Assembly: GCA_964431495.1 (NCBI GenBank)
Contig: CAYSJU010000013.1
Coordinates: forward strand, 1-49,859
Length of the DNA stretch: 49,859 bases
DNA from: CAYSJU01 sp964431495
GTDB taxonomy: Bacteria; Omnitrophota; Gorgyraeia; Tantalellales; Tantalellaceae
Direction of reading: 5' to 3'
In this document: positions 19,801-34,800 of the stretch, piece after piece
Layout: each line of letters opens with the position of its first letter
How positions within the stretch are numbered: the stretch's first letter is position 1
Position numbers and translations under genes: made by a program
The notes under the pieces: generated by a model
The model's database searches: none
The model's input: only the letters and a program-made list of their open reading frames with translations
Told to the model about the DNA's origin: nothing

Positions 19801-22800
19801 TTTGAAGCGATGAAAAAAAGTGATTTTTATTATGAGTTGCCAAAAGACCTGATAGCGCAGAGGCCCTTGAAAGAAAGGGATAAGGCGCGGCTTATGGTAC
19901 TGGACAGGTTTGAGGGGAGCATGAAGGAGAAGGTATTCAGGGATATTGTCGAATACCTGCGGGAAGGTGACTGTCTGGTATTGAACGATACGCGGGTAGT
20001 GCCGGCGCGTCTCTATGGAAAGAGAAAAACAGGCGGTAAAGTGGAGATATTCCTTCTTGATACTGATCAAGTTCAGTCAAGGGCGCTTATCCGTCCTTCA
20101 AGACGTGTCAAACAGGGAGAGACAATAGAGCTGGAGAGCGGCCACATCGCGACTGTCCTGGGCCAGGCGGACACAGGACGTTTTGTCAAATTCGACATCC
20201 CTCTCTCTGAGGCGCTTAAGTCCGGGCACACTCCTTTGCCTCCGTACATTTCCCGCGATGATCTGCCCGAGGACAGAGAGTATTATCAGACTGTTTATGG
20301 CCATGCGGATGGAGCTACCGCGTCTCCTACTGCCGGATTACATTTTACGCGGGAACTTCTTGAAAAATTTGAAACAAGGGGGGTAACGATCGCAAAGGTT
20401 ACCCTTCATACAAGTTATGGGAGCTTCGCGCCCGTAAAGGCAGAGGACATTGAGGATCATGAAATGCATTTTGAATATTTCAACATTGATGAGACCGCGG
20501 CAGATGTGATCAATAAGTCGAAACGGGCAGGAGGACGGGTTTTTTCCGTGGGGACAACATCCACGCGTGTTCTTGAAACTGCTGCCGGGGACAGAGGGGA
20601 AGTTAATCCCTTGAGCGGCAAAACAAATCTCTTTATTTATCCGGGATATCGTTTTAAAATAGTAACCGGGATTATAACGAATTTTCATCTCCCGGAGTCC
20701 ACCCTTCTTATGCTGGTGTGCGCTTTTGCCGGCAGGGATCTTGTCCTGAGGGCATATGGCCGGGCAATTAATTCGGGGTTCAGATTTTATTCGTATGGGG
20801 ACGCAATGCTTGTGGTCTAATGGGGGAGGGATAGAATGAAGATGGTCGTGCTTATTTTTACTGTATTATTTGCATGCGGGGTTGTTTCTCAGTATGCTTA
20901 TTGTGAAACAGTTACCCTGAGATCGGTAGCAAGCGGCATATATGAAGACGGCGAGTTCACCTCTACCAACGACAGGTTCGAGGCAAGATGTGTTGTTGAT
21001 AAAAAAGACGGGTTGATCAAAATGGAAAAGGTCATTTACAGCGACCGTGAAGGCAAGTTGGATGAGGATGAGCCTTATGAAATCGTTGATGCGGTTTTAA
21101 GCGGGGGTATGTCGGCTTTGACTGTATCGCGAAAGAAGAAGGGCCAGGAAATAATAGCCGGTGTCCGTGATGTAGGACTTGGCGCTGCGGAGATCATTAT
21201 CATTGGGAAAGATTTTTACGAATATTGCCGCGCCGCTAACGGTAAGATGTATCTTGAATCCGGCGAAATAGAGCACAGCGGCCAGTAAAAGAGTGTCCGA
21301 AAATGGAAAAAAAATACAAGTTTATAGCAGAAAACACCAGCGATTATGTGGCTATCCTGACACTCGGCGGGATTTTAACTTATATAAGTCCCTCTCACCG
21401 GGAGCTTGGATATGAACCGGAGGAGCTTTTAGGAAAGTCGGTACTTGATATGGTACATCCTGAGGACAAATCAAAATTGCTGTCCCTGTTGAAGCAATAC
21501 GGGAAGCTGAAAATCACGGAATTGGATAAGAAAAAAGCAGAGGAGGTGGCCGAACACGTTGGATTCCGCTTTTCTGATAAAAATGGTAATTGGCGCTATA
21601 TCGAAGCTACAGCCAACCTCGTAAAAAGCCTGTCAGAAAAAGGGTATGATATGCTGACGATTTCCAGGGATGTTACTGAGCGCAAGCTTGCAGAAGAAGA
21701 GCTGAGGGAATCCGAGAAGAGGTATAAGCTTTTATTGGAAGCAGCATCAGAAGGGATCGTAGTCGCTGACATAAAAACAAAAAAGTTCAAATACGCGAAT
21801 CCTGCTATCTGCGAGATGCTGGGATATACGCGGGAAGAGCTTGTGCAGATGGGTGTGGAAGATATCCATCCCAAGGACTCGGTTAAGCACGCGATCTCCG
21901 AATTTGAATCACAGGCAAGAGGTGAGAAGATACGGGTTCCCGGGATGCCCTGCCTCAGAAAAGACGGCACTATTCGGTTTGCGGATATCGATTCGACCAC
22001 GGTCATGATCGATGGGCAGGAACATATGTTAGGATTGTTCCGGGACACAACAGAGCAGAAGAGAATAAGGGAAAAGCTGCAAAAAAGCGAAAATAAATAC
22101 AAGACGCTTCTCAGTAATCTCCCGCAGAAAATATTCCTCAAAGACATGGATTCGGTCTATGTTTCCTGCAATGAGCATTATGCAAGGGATTTGAAGACAA
22201 GCGCCGAGGAGATCATCGGGAAAACCGATTATGATTTTTTCTCCGGGGACCTGGCTGAAAAATACAGGGCTGATGACAGGAGTGTGTTGGGATCCGGAAA
22301 AACAACGGATATCGAAGAATCGTATATTCAAGACGGGATGGAAATAATAGTCCATACCGTCAAGACGCCTGTGAAGGACGCAAAAGGTCATACAGCCGGT
22401 GTATTAGGCATTTTCTGGGATATTACGACGCAAAAAAAAGCTGAACTTGAGATACTGGAACATCGGGAGAAGCTTGACAAGATCAACAAGGAACTCAAGT
22501 GGAAGATAGAAGAGCTGGAAGCTGCTTTGAACCATATTAAGCGGCTGGAGGGGATGATACCGATCTGCATGAACTGTAAAAAGATGAGGCTGGAAGGGAA
22601 GGACCCGAAAGATCCCGAAGCGTGGGTCTCGATCGAGAAGTATATCTCCACGGAGACAGACGCCAGCCTTACGCACGGGTTGTGTCCCGAGTGCGTGAAG
22701 AAACTTTACGGCAAGTAGGAGCAAAAAATTTTTACCGAAATCCTGCGCGCCTGGTAATAAAAGAATTTTGTTGTCGCGATATTAGAAAAGCGGGAGGTGG

Positions 22801-25800
22801 GTGTCATGAGTAAGCGCGTTTTGGCCATAGATGATAACCATGATTTTTTAAGTTTACTTGAAGGCATGCTGAGGAACGGCGGTTATGAAGTCAAGACCCT
22901 GTCGGATCCACGGAAAGCAGAAGAATATATCGACAGTTTCAATCCGGACCTCTTGATAATTGATGTCTTTATGCCCGAGAGGTCAGGTTTCAATCTTATC
23001 GAGGATTTCAGGGGCAAAGGACTGTACGAAGACATCCCCAAGATATTCCTGACATGCCTTGACGATGACGTGGAGAAAATGACGGCCAAGGCATACGGTG
23101 TTCATCAGTATATAACCAAGCCGTTTCAGCCGGAAGAACTGCTGGACATGGTAAAAAGAAGTATTGTGTGGTAAAAGCAGCAAGGATGGAGATCATGGGA
23201 TCCAAGAAAAAAATAGTCATAGCCGATGATAATAAAGAGTTTTGCGGCCTGGTCACAGACGTGCTGAGCGAGTCGGGGCATGAAGTGGATTCGGTCTATA
23301 ACGGGTACGAGCTTCTCGCTTATTTAAAAAATTTCCATCCTGATGTGGTCATCCTTGATCTTATGATGCCGGAAAAGGACGGTCTTTCTATTTTTGACAC
23401 CATAAAACAGCTATCGCCTTATTCTCGGATAATCATCTATACGGGGTATCAGGAATACGCGGACAGCGTGTATGCCCGCAGGGCGGACCGGTTCCTGGTA
23501 AAAGGGGCGGATGTGGACAGTCTTGTGAATGCCGTAAATGAACTTGCGTAGCATGTTTTTTTCATTTCCTGCATAAAAGAACCCACCCAAACAAATGAAT
23601 TTTTTTATTCTCGATCACAAAGATACAGGGTCTCGAGCGCGCTGTGGAAAGCTGATAACAGCGCATGGTGAGGTGCCCACTCCTGTTTTTATGCCCGTGG
23701 CCACGCAGGGAACGGTCAAGACGATCTCGAATAAGGAACTACTGGAGTGCGGGGTCGATATGCTGATATCGAATGCCTACCACCTTTATATGCGGCCTGG
23801 CAGGGAGATCCTCGGGAAAGCAGGAGGGCTCCATGATTTTATGGGGTGGAAAAAAGCCATAACCACTGACAGCGGGGGGTTTCAGGTGTTCAGCCTTGCT
23901 GAACTGTGTAAAATACGCGAGGAAGGGGTGGAGTTCAGGTCACATATTGACGGGAGTGAGCATTTTTTTACCCCGGAAAGCGTGATAGATTTCCAGCTTT
24001 TGCTTGGAAGTGATATCATGATGCCCCTGGATGAATGTGTCCATTATCCGGCTGAAAAGAATTACGTGGAGGATTCCGTGGATCTTACCCTGCGCTGGGC
24101 CGGGAGGTCAAAAGCCAGGCTTGCTGAGAATCAGCGGAAGTCCAGGCTTTTCGGTATTGTTCAGGGCAGCACATATCATGATCTTCGGGAAAAATGCGTC
24201 CGGGGACTTATGGATATGGACATGGATGGTTACGCGCTTGGAGGCATTGGTGTAGGCGAGCCGGTGGAACTTATAAATGAGATGACCGAATATACGGCCT
24301 CACTTCTTCCGGAAAACAAGGCGCGGTATGTGATGGGGGTGGGTACGCCGCCTGACATGCTGGAGGCGATATCGAGCGGGATAGACATGTTTGATTGCGT
24401 TGTTCCCACCCGCAATGGGAGGAACGGCCAGGCCTTTACCTTTTCCGGCGAGATCCAGCTGCGCAACGCGCCGTTCAAGGATGACTTCGGTCCCATAGAC
24501 CCCGAATGCGGTTGTTTTACCTGCAGAAATTACACCCGGGGATATATACGGCACCTGTTTAACGTTGGAGAGATCCTTGCTATGAAGCTGATCTCACTCC
24601 ATAACATATTTTTTTACGTAAAGCTTATTGAGCTTTCACGGGCAGCTGTTCAGGAAAATCGCTTTAGTGGATTCAAAAAGGAATTCTTGAATCGCTTTGA
24701 AAGACAGAGTAAAAATGAAAAGGTTAAAATGTAGAGTGGAAATGATAGTTAAAAATTAAAAAGTTGGCGTCAATCCTGTAATCAGAACGCTTCGCCTTAG
24801 TCTAATATATTAGCGTTAACGAACTTATAGACGATTTTTAATTATTAATTGCAATGTTTCATTTTTCCTTTTAAATTTTTAATTTATTTTGTTTGTTTTT
24901 TGCCTAAGCTCTATGTATAATTAAGCAAACGCTTCAAATGAAAGGAGTCTTATTATGTTGTCGATAGCATTCGCACAAGGTGTCCAGCAACAGGCATCGC
25001 GCACCCAGCAGAGCCCGATAATGGGTCTCTTGCCCATTGCCCTTATATTTATAATCTTCTATTTTCTGTTGATACGTCCCCAGAAGAAAGCCCAGAAGAA
25101 CCAGGCGATGATGCGTGACAGTCTCAAGAAGAATGATGAAGTTATAACATCCGGCGGGATTCACGGGACAATAGTTAATATCCAGAACGATGTCGTTACA
25201 CTGCGCATTGACGATAATACCCGGATAAAAGTGCAAAAGGGTTCAATATCCAGCCAGAAAAGGGCCAAAACAGAAGAAAAAGGTTGACCATATGAAAACA
25301 GGCCGTGTGCTTGACCATGGCCAAAAGGGAAGGATCAGCGCAATATGTGGACAAGGATCAGATGGAAGTGTGTTCTCGTCGTCCTGATAGTGGGACTGGC
25401 CGTTTGGTACTCGTACCCTCCTCTGGACATCCATAACAAGGAAGGGGAAGTAACGCGGGAAGGGCAGATAAATATGGGACTGGATCTGCAGGGCGGTATG
25501 CATCTTATTCTGCAGGTGGATATGTCCAAGCTGACACCGAACGAAGCAAAGGACGCGCCGCAGCGCGCTCTGGAAGTCATAAGGAACAGGATAGACCAGT
25601 TCGGGGTCCTGGAGCCTGTGATACAGAGGCAGGGGAAAGACAGGATACTCATCCAGCTTCCGGGTATAACTGACAGGGAAAGGGCCAAAGCTATAGTGGG
25701 CCGCACCGCTCACATGGAATTCAGGCTCGTGGGAGATGACCCGGAACTGCTGAAAAAAGCCATGGAAGGAGTGCCGACAGAAGGTTATGAACTCAAATAC

Positions 25801-28800
25801 ATGAAGACCAGGGAAGACAAGCGGGAACCTCTTCTCCTGGATGAAGACGCCGTATTGACCGGAAACATGCTTGTTGACGCGAAAATGGAGTTCAGCCAGG
25901 AGGGATTCGGCCAGCCGTATGTTTCGCTTGAGTTGAACGACAAAGGCGCGGATATATTCGCGGATGTTACGGGCAGGAACACGGGAAAACGTTTGGCCAT
26001 AGTCCTGGACGGTGAAGTGCACACCGCCCCGGTTATAAGGGAAAGGATACCTTCGGGAAGAGCGCAGATAACCGGTAATTTCTCGGTGCAGGATGCCAAG
26101 GATATAGCCATTGTGCTGCGGGCCGGCGCTCTGCCTGCCCCGGTCGAGGTTATCGAGGAAAGAAGCGTTGGACCGGCTCTTGGTAAGGATTCCGTTGAGA
26201 GGGGTATCAGGGCCATTCTTATCGGCGGTCTTACCGTGCTTATTTTTATGGCCGCCTACTATCTCCTGGCCGGCTGTATAGCGGATGTCGCCCTGCTCAT
26301 GAACCTCGTCCTTATCACTGGAGCTCTCGCGTATTTCAAAGCCACACTTACGCTTCCGGGCATAGCCGGTCTTGTCCTCACCATCGGTATGGCCGTGGAC
26401 GCAAACGTGCTTATATTTGAGAGGATCAGGGAGGAAATTCAGCTCGGGAAGACGCTCCGGGCGGCCATTTCCGCCGGTTATGATAAAGCTTTCTGGACAA
26501 TACTGGACGCTAATGTCACAACTCTTATTACGGCCCTGATCCTGTTCCAGTTCGGGACCGGACCGGTTCGTGGATTTGCCACCATTTTAAGCATAGGTAT
26601 TATTGCAAGCATGTTCACAGCGCTAATAGTAACGCGCCTGATACTCGACTTGATAACTTTAGGCAGGTTCAGTATAAAAAAACTTCCAATGCTCCAGTTT
26701 TTCGCGAAACCGAACATCCCTTTTGTAAAGATCCGCAAATTCACTTACCTGGCTTCCGTGATCGTTATAGCCATAGGCATGTTCCTTTTTGTTCGAAGGG
26801 GAGAGAAGAATTACGGCATAGATTTTACCGGAGGCACGCTGCAGCAGTTTCAGTTCAAGGAGTGCGTACCGGTAAAAGATGTCCGCGCGATCCTTGCCGG
26901 CATGGGATTGGGGGGATCGTCTATCCAGCAGTTTGAAAAAGGCAAAGGGCTTATAATAAGATCGTTCAGCGGCAATACGGAAAAAATAATTTCCGGACTC
27001 GAGGAAAAGTTCGGGGGTGGCTCTTTTGAAGTGATGAGGGTAGAGGCTGTTGGCCCTGCGGTGGGCGCGGATCTGAGGAAAGTCGCGGTCAAGGCGCTTA
27101 TCTTTGCGATGATAGGGATATGTCTTTATATTTCGTTCCGGTTCGAATTCAGGTTCGCCATAACCGCTATCATCGCCCTTATCCATGACGTTCTGGTGAG
27201 CCTTGGCATAATAGCTTTTACAGGCAGGGAGATCTCCCTGCCTGTTGTGGCGGCGCTTCTTACCATAGTGGGTTATTCGATCAACGACACCATAGTCCTG
27301 TTCGACCGGATAAGGGAGGACAGAAAATTTATGCGCAAGGCCGGTGAAGAGGAGATCATAAACACCAGCATAAACCAGACTCTTTCAAGAACTGTCCTGA
27401 CGTCGCTTACGACCCTGCTCGTGGTCCTGGCTCTCTTCATCTTCGGCGGTAAAGTCATCAATGATTTTTCGTTTGTACTCATGATCGGCGTACTGGTCGG
27501 TACATATTCCTCAATATTCATTGCCAGTCCTCTATTGATAGACTGGCCATCTAGAAGAGTAAGCAGAAAACGTTGATAGCACATATCCATAAACACAGTT
27601 ACGAGCAAGGGGAAAAAGGGGCGTGGACAGGCATCTTAAGCAATTTTCTGCTTTTCCTCATAAAGATCTCCGCGGGTATTCTCGGCAGGTCTCAAGCAAT
27701 GATCGCGGATGCGTTTCACACCGCGAGCGATGCGCTGACAAGCCTGGCGGTCCTTCTGGGATTCAAGATCGCCAAAAAACCGGCAGATGCGCATCATCCG
27801 TTCGGGCACGGACGCGCGGAATCTATCATCGCCAAGATCGTGTCGTTGATATTGATCCTTGTCGCCCTTAAGATTGCCTATGACTCGACAAAAATATTGA
27901 TCTCAGGGGATCTGCCCACGCCCGGTATTATTGCTCTTGTCGTAGCCTTTTTGTCCATAATTGTTAAAGAGGCTACCTACAGGAGGGTCATCTCGTTAAG
28001 CAAAAGGATCAAAAGCACTTCGCTGATGGCGGACGCCTATCATCACCGCAGTGACGCTTTATCATCGGGCGCGGCTCTTGTGGGTATCGCAGGCGCAAGA
28101 CTGGGATGGAAATTTATGGACCCGCTCGCGGGCATTGTCGTCGCGGCGTTTATCCTCAGGATAGGGATAGTGTCTTTCCACGCGGCCTATGACGAGCTTA
28201 TGGATGCCGCTCCTCCGGAGGAATTCAAGCAGAAAATAGGAAAAATAGCGCGGGACTGCGAGGGTGTTGCGGAGATCAGGAAGATAATGGTCCGCAAATC
28301 CGGCATAGAGTTTTTTCTTGAGATCACGGTAGGCGTTGATGGAAGAATGACCGTTAAAGAGGGGCACATTGTCACGATGAGGATAAGAAGAGACATTTTC
28401 AAAGTCATGCCCGGCGTCAGGGAGGTAATAGTGCACATAGAGCCGGTTGAAGAGAGCGGTGGGAAATGAAGAAGATATGGAAGGTGCTCGAAGCTAATCC
28501 CCGGCTGCAGAAAGTCCTGTGTTCAGAGCTTGGCGTTTCGCCTATATTCGCCCAGCTCTTAGTGAATCGCAATATCAGGACGCCTGAACAGGCCCAGATG
28601 TTCCTCTTTGGTGAACTTCGCTCATGCCACGACCCCTTTCTCCTGAAAGGCATGGCGGAAAGTGTTTCAAGGATAAAGAAAGCCGTTGCTGAAAAGGAGA
28701 AGATCCTTATTTATGGGGACTATGACGTGGACGGGGTGACGTCAACGGCGTTATTGTCCTACATTTTGGACGAAATGGGGGCTGATTACGACACATTTAT

Positions 28801-31800
28801 CCCGAACAGGCTGGAAGATGGGTATGGGTTCAATATAAGGGCCGTTCACCTGGCAAGAGAGCGCGGGATCGGACTGATAATCACGGTCGATTGCGGCATA
28901 AATTCGTTCAAAGAGGTCCAATGCGCCGGAGATTATGGTATTGATGTTGTAATCACCGACCACCATGAGATAAAAGGTGACGACGTGCCTCCGGCCTTTG
29001 CGATAATCGACGCTCATCAGCCGCATTGCAAGTATCCATATAAACACCTTGCGGGTGTTGGAGTTGTCTACAAGCTGGCCAGAGCGCTTATGGAGGGGCG
29101 CGAGGAGCTGGCAGATTCTCATTTGGATCTTGTTGCGCTGGGGACCATCGCGGATATCGCCCCGTTGGACGGCGAGAACAGGATACTGGCAAAGTGGGGA
29201 TTAAAAAGACTGAGGGAAACGGATAAATACGGACTCAAGGCGCTCATGGACGTGGCAAGGATAAGCCCCGAAGCCCTGGCGTCCCGGCACATCAGCTTTA
29301 TACTGGGGCCGCGCATAAACGCCATGGGCAGGGTGGGGTCAGCGGATGTCGCGCTGGATCTATTCATGTGCAGGGACCAGGCAAAAGCGCGGAGCATTGC
29401 CGAGGTCCTTGAGAGGGAGAACCGGAACCGCCAGGCGATAGAAAAGAATCTGTTGAGTGAAGTGAAGCGATTAACGAAAGAAGAGATAGATATTGAGGAA
29501 AGCGGTGTTCTGGTTTTGGCGGGTGATGGGTGGCATCCGGGTGTTTTAGGGATTGTGGCCGCAAAAATATCGGAGGAATACGGTCTTCCAGCGATCCTGA
29601 TAACCATGAAAGACGGGAAAGGCAAGGGGTCCGGCCGAAGCGTGGAGGGATTCAACCTCTTTGAAGCGCTGAAGGAAACAAGCAGCCATCTGATCGATTT
29701 TGGAGGCCATGAAGCGGCCTGCGGCATCAAAATACGCGCGGATGAAGTGGACGGCTTCAGGAAGACCCTCACTTCAGTTGCCAGAAGACATTTTGCCCAG
29801 GGAAAGGCGGTATCGCCGGCGATGGAAATAGATGTGAACGTGCCTTTTTCGCATATCGGGGTGAAGCTCGTCAAGGAATTACAGATGCTCATGCCCTATG
29901 GTCAACAGAATGCCGAGCCGGTTTTTTCCACGAACGGCATTCAAGTGAAGAATAACCCGCGCAATATCGGCAGGGACGGCTTTAAGTTCCTTGCGACATG
30001 CGGGAACCTTACATGCGAGGTCATTACCTTCAGGAAGAGGAAGGTGGCAAAACCGCCGAGGGGAAGCATCATAGATCTCGCCTATACGCCACATATAAAC
30101 CGATGGGAGGGGATCGAGACCATTCAGCTTAATGTGAAGGACCTGCAGTTAGTAACGCGAGGTGACGTATTGACTTTCAGGCCATAAAGATTACAATAGT
30201 AGCATATCATATGGGAAAATATAGTGGTTTAGGGGTTTGATAAATCAAACCCCTACATAATGAAGGTAGCGGGCCGATTTATCGGCCCGAAAACTGAAGA
30301 GGAGGCGAAATGGCAAGGAGAACCAAGGCGAAGGGAAGTCTCCTGAGTTCTGAGGAAAAGATATATTCGGTATTCGCTTATTTCGGCGTTCTTTGTCTTG
30401 TTTCGTTGCTGGTAAAACGGGACAATGAATACGTGATGTTTCATGTGCGGCAGGGGCTGGTCCTTTTTATAATAGAGACCATCTTCGGCATTTTGCAGGT
30501 AGTACCTTTGCTTGGCTACTTTGCCTTTGTGCTGGTGCTGCTTATCTGCGGCCTGCTTTCACTGATAGGTATGGTGCAGGCGATTATGGGCAATAAGTGG
30601 AATATGCCCGTTATCGGGGAATGGGCGAAAAAAATAACAATATAAAAAGGAACCCGTGTGAAACGGTTGGGGATACTAGTATTTTTGGTCCTCTTAATCG
30701 GTATCGTGATAGTCGGTATTGTTGTATCCAGAAAGGAAGCTCCACAAAAACCTTCAAAGGACATCGAGCATGTGGTGGTCAAACAACTATCATTCGAGAC
30801 CGCCGACAGTCTGGGCGGATGGGATGAAAAGGTCCTGACCAGATACAGAACCGACTATAGCCTTGCCGAACACAAAGGGGAGCGGTGTGTAAAAGCGGAG
30901 AGTAAGAATTCCGCGTCGTCTCTTTTTATCAAGGAGCCGCTTTCTCGTTCGAGAAGGCCATTTGTCTCATGGGACTGGATAGTGGCGAAATTTCCGGAGC
31001 GCAAGGAAGAAGAAACCCTGGACGACAAGAAAGAGTTTGATTTCGGGGCCCAGGTCTATGTCATATTTAAATCGCGGTTTTTCCTCACGACAAAAGCCAT
31101 ACAGTACGTGTGGACGGAAAAGTTGCCAGTGGGAACGGTTTCAGACAGTCCTTACACCAAGAACGTGAAGCTTATGGTCCTGGAATCAGGCCCTTCAAAC
31201 GAATGGAAACACGAGACCAGAGATGTGAAGGAAGACTTCCGGACACTTTTCGGTGAAGAAATGACAAGGGACGTGGAAGCGTTCGCGTTCATGACCGATT
31301 CCGACAGCACCGATTCCAGCGCTATCGCTTATTTCGGCAACATACGACTGGGATACATCGAGTCGGTAAAAGAAAGGGGGAACCATCAGGAGCATTAATA
31401 GATCATTACGGTCACAGTATCTGTTCCTTATCATTCTGTCAATGATCGTACCTACGGTATTCGTCGCGGGCTGCCTTTACTATTTCATTTTCACCATCAT
31501 GGCCGACCGTCTGTTGTTGCCGGACGTGATCGCAAGGGACCTTGTGCCGGTCATACACATGATAAATCTTATACTGGTGATAGGGCTGCCAGTGGTGTTT
31601 GTCGCGATGTTGACCTGGGCGATAATTCTGTCTCATAGATTTATCGGGCCATTGGAGCGGTTGGAAGAAGACATGCGCAAGATCAATGAGGGGGATTATT
31701 CAGTGCGTCTTCAGATCCAGGAAGACCACGATCTCAGACCGATCGCCAATGTTATCAATATGCTTGTGGATAAGCTGAATGAACGGAAGGGATAAGTAGA

Positions 31801-34800
31801 AGTGGGAATTCATAAAACAGCGCTCGTATCCGGCTCCGCTGAGATCGAACCGTCCGTGGAGATCGGGCCCAATGTGATCATCGAAGGGGGAGTGTGCTTG
31901 CATCACGGGGTCAGGGTCATGGCCAATTCTTACATATGCAGCGGGACCGAAATAGGCGAAGGAACAGTCATACATATGGGGGCCGTGATCGGGAATACTC
32001 CGCAGGATTACGCATATAACGATGCGGCCACATTCACAAAGATCGGGAAGAATAATATAATAAGGGAATACGTGACAATCCATCGCGGGACCAAGGAAGG
32101 GTCGTCCACGGTCATAGGAGACAATAATTTTTTGATGGTCCAGGCCCATGTGGGGCATAACTGCATTATTGAAGATAACGTTGTGATCGCACCCAGCGCT
32201 TTACTGGCGGGGTATGTGGAGATCGGGACAGGGGTCTTTATATCGGGCAATGTTGTCTTTCACCAGTTCTGCCGTATCGGGCGCGGTGCCATGATCGGAG
32301 GATTTACTGGCGTGAACAAGGATGTTCCGCCTTTTATGCTGGTAAGGGGCCCATCGACGGTCTGGGGTGTTAATCTTGTGGGACTCAGGCGCTCCGGGGT
32401 GAAGAATGATGTCATACGGGAGATAAAGGAAGCCTATAAGATATTTTTCCGTTCCAATCTGGGACAGGAAGAGGCCATAACCACGATAAAGGAAAAACTG
32501 CGATCTCCGGAAATAAACGAATTCATATCCTTTATAGAGGGTTCCAGAAGGGGGATATGTAAATACAGGTTCGCGAACAAAGAGGAATATTTCGATTGAT
32601 CCCGCACACTTCGGGTGCGAGGCATGAAAAGGGGGGATAATGGCTAAGAAACATGATGAAAGTAAGATACTCGAGAAGTACGGGCCCATGCTGAAGAAGT
32701 TCGGCAGCGAGGTCGGGGAAGCAGCAAAAAGAGGAGAGGAAAGTCTGGTGACCATGTCCAAACTGCTTAAGATCCAGTTTGATATGCTGGGCGTGAGCCT
32801 GCAGAAGGAGAAGCTTTACTATGAAATAGGCAAAGAAGTGGCTGAAAAAATGATAAAGGGGACGTTGAAGATAGAGGACCTTGCGAAATATAAAAAACCA
32901 TTGGCCGAGATACAGGCAGCAAGGGAGAAGAAAAAAAAGGCCATGTCAAAAGTGAAAAGCGCTGGAAAAAAGAAGCCTAAAAAGGCTAAAAAGAAAAGCT
33001 AAAAACAGGAAAAAGGAGAAGATGTCATGAAGAAGATCATCATTTTTGTGTTTTGTTTGTCACTGAGCATGGCATGCCTGGCGGCTTATGCCGGCGAGAA
33101 GGAAAAGGGATATAAGATAAAGCGTCTGGCCGCACAACTTTATGACAGGAAATACAGGATGCATTCCCAGCGGGTGCTGCCGAGCTACGGGAAAGATGCC
33201 GTGAAGTATGTGCTGCCGCTCCTGGACGACAAGAACAATGCCTCGATCCGAGTGGTGGCATTATATATCCTCGGGAAAATAGGTGATCCTTCGGTGCAGG
33301 ATAAGGTCATTACCATGCTGAAAGACAGGGATCACAGGGTCAGGGGAGAGGCGGCGCGGACCTTGACCAGAATAGGGGCAAAAAAGTCCGTGGAACCGCT
33401 GAAAGAGCTTTTAGCTGATCGTGATGCCAATGTGAGGTTTAAAGCGTTGAGGGCGCTTGCCAGTATCGCGCCGAAGGAAGAAACGGACCTTTTCATCAGA
33501 TCGCTGGAGGATTTCGATCCACGGATAAGGAGGTTCTCTGTTATGGCCCTGGGTAATATTAGATCTGAAGAAGCGATCCCCTATCTTTCTCAACTCGTGC
33601 AGGACTATGACCCGGGAGTCCGCATGGAAATAGGGAAGTCTCTGGGTAAAATAGGGACAGCTGATTGCCTTCAGCCGTTGTACTGGCTGACTAAGGATCA
33701 GGAAACGGGTGTCAGCTTAGTGGCGATGCAAAGTATAGCTGAGATAAAGGGGCCGCAGGCGGAAAGGATCCTGGTAGAGACCGCTGACAGTTATGATCCC
33801 AGCATCGCCACCCGCGCTATCATCCTTTTAGGCGATCTAAAAAGCCCGGACGCGCTGGAAGTCGCAAAGAAATACCTGGACGACGAACACATGTCAGTCA
33901 GGCTTGCTTCCATCGAGACATTGGGGAAGATCGGCGGTGAGAAGGAGAAAGCCCTGCTGGAACCTCTCTTGGGCGCTGAGTCAACACTTGTAAGGCGCAA
34001 GGCCGGAGGCGCGCTACAGGCGGTGAACAGCAGAATATGAACGATAGAGATCCTGCATCTCGCGCGAAAAGGTATTCTGCCGTTAAAGTCCGCATTTTTT
34101 TGGCAGACCTGGCGGTTACCGTTATATCTCTATTTGTGTTTCAGGTCTGCATCTCGCGCCCCGCGAGCGGCATGGCCAGCGGCGTTTTCCGCAATTTTTA
34201 TCCCGCCTGTTTTATTTACGTTACCGTGTTCCTCGGGTTCATGTATGTCATTGAGTTTCCACTCCGGTTTTTGGGTTCTTTTTTTCTGGAACACCGCTTC
34301 GGATTGTCGGATCAGAGCTTCCCGTCATGGCTTTTTGACGAGGCTAAATCCGCCATGTTGACATTCGTAGTCTCAATGCTTGCAGTCCAGGCCTTCTATC
34401 TGATCTTAAGGAATTTCCATGCGACATGGTGGGTAATAGCCGCTTTTCTATGGATATTCTTTTCGATCGTGGTTGCGCGGCTATTGCCGGTGATCGTTAT
34501 ACCTCTGTTCTTTAAATATTCCCCCATAACCGATGATACCCTGAAGGAAAGGATCCGAGCTCTGGGGAAGAAGGCGGGAATACGGATACTTGATGTGTGC
34601 CAGATCGATTTCAGCCGCAAGACCAGAAAAGCGAACGCGGCGCTCGTTGGGCTCGGTGGGACGCGCAAAGTTATCCTCGCGGATACTCTTATTGACGGGT
34701 TTACGCCGGAAGAGGTCGAATCAGTGGCCGCCCACGAATTCGGCCACCACAAATACAGGCACATCTGGCAGCTGATCATTTTTTCAGGCCTGATGACATT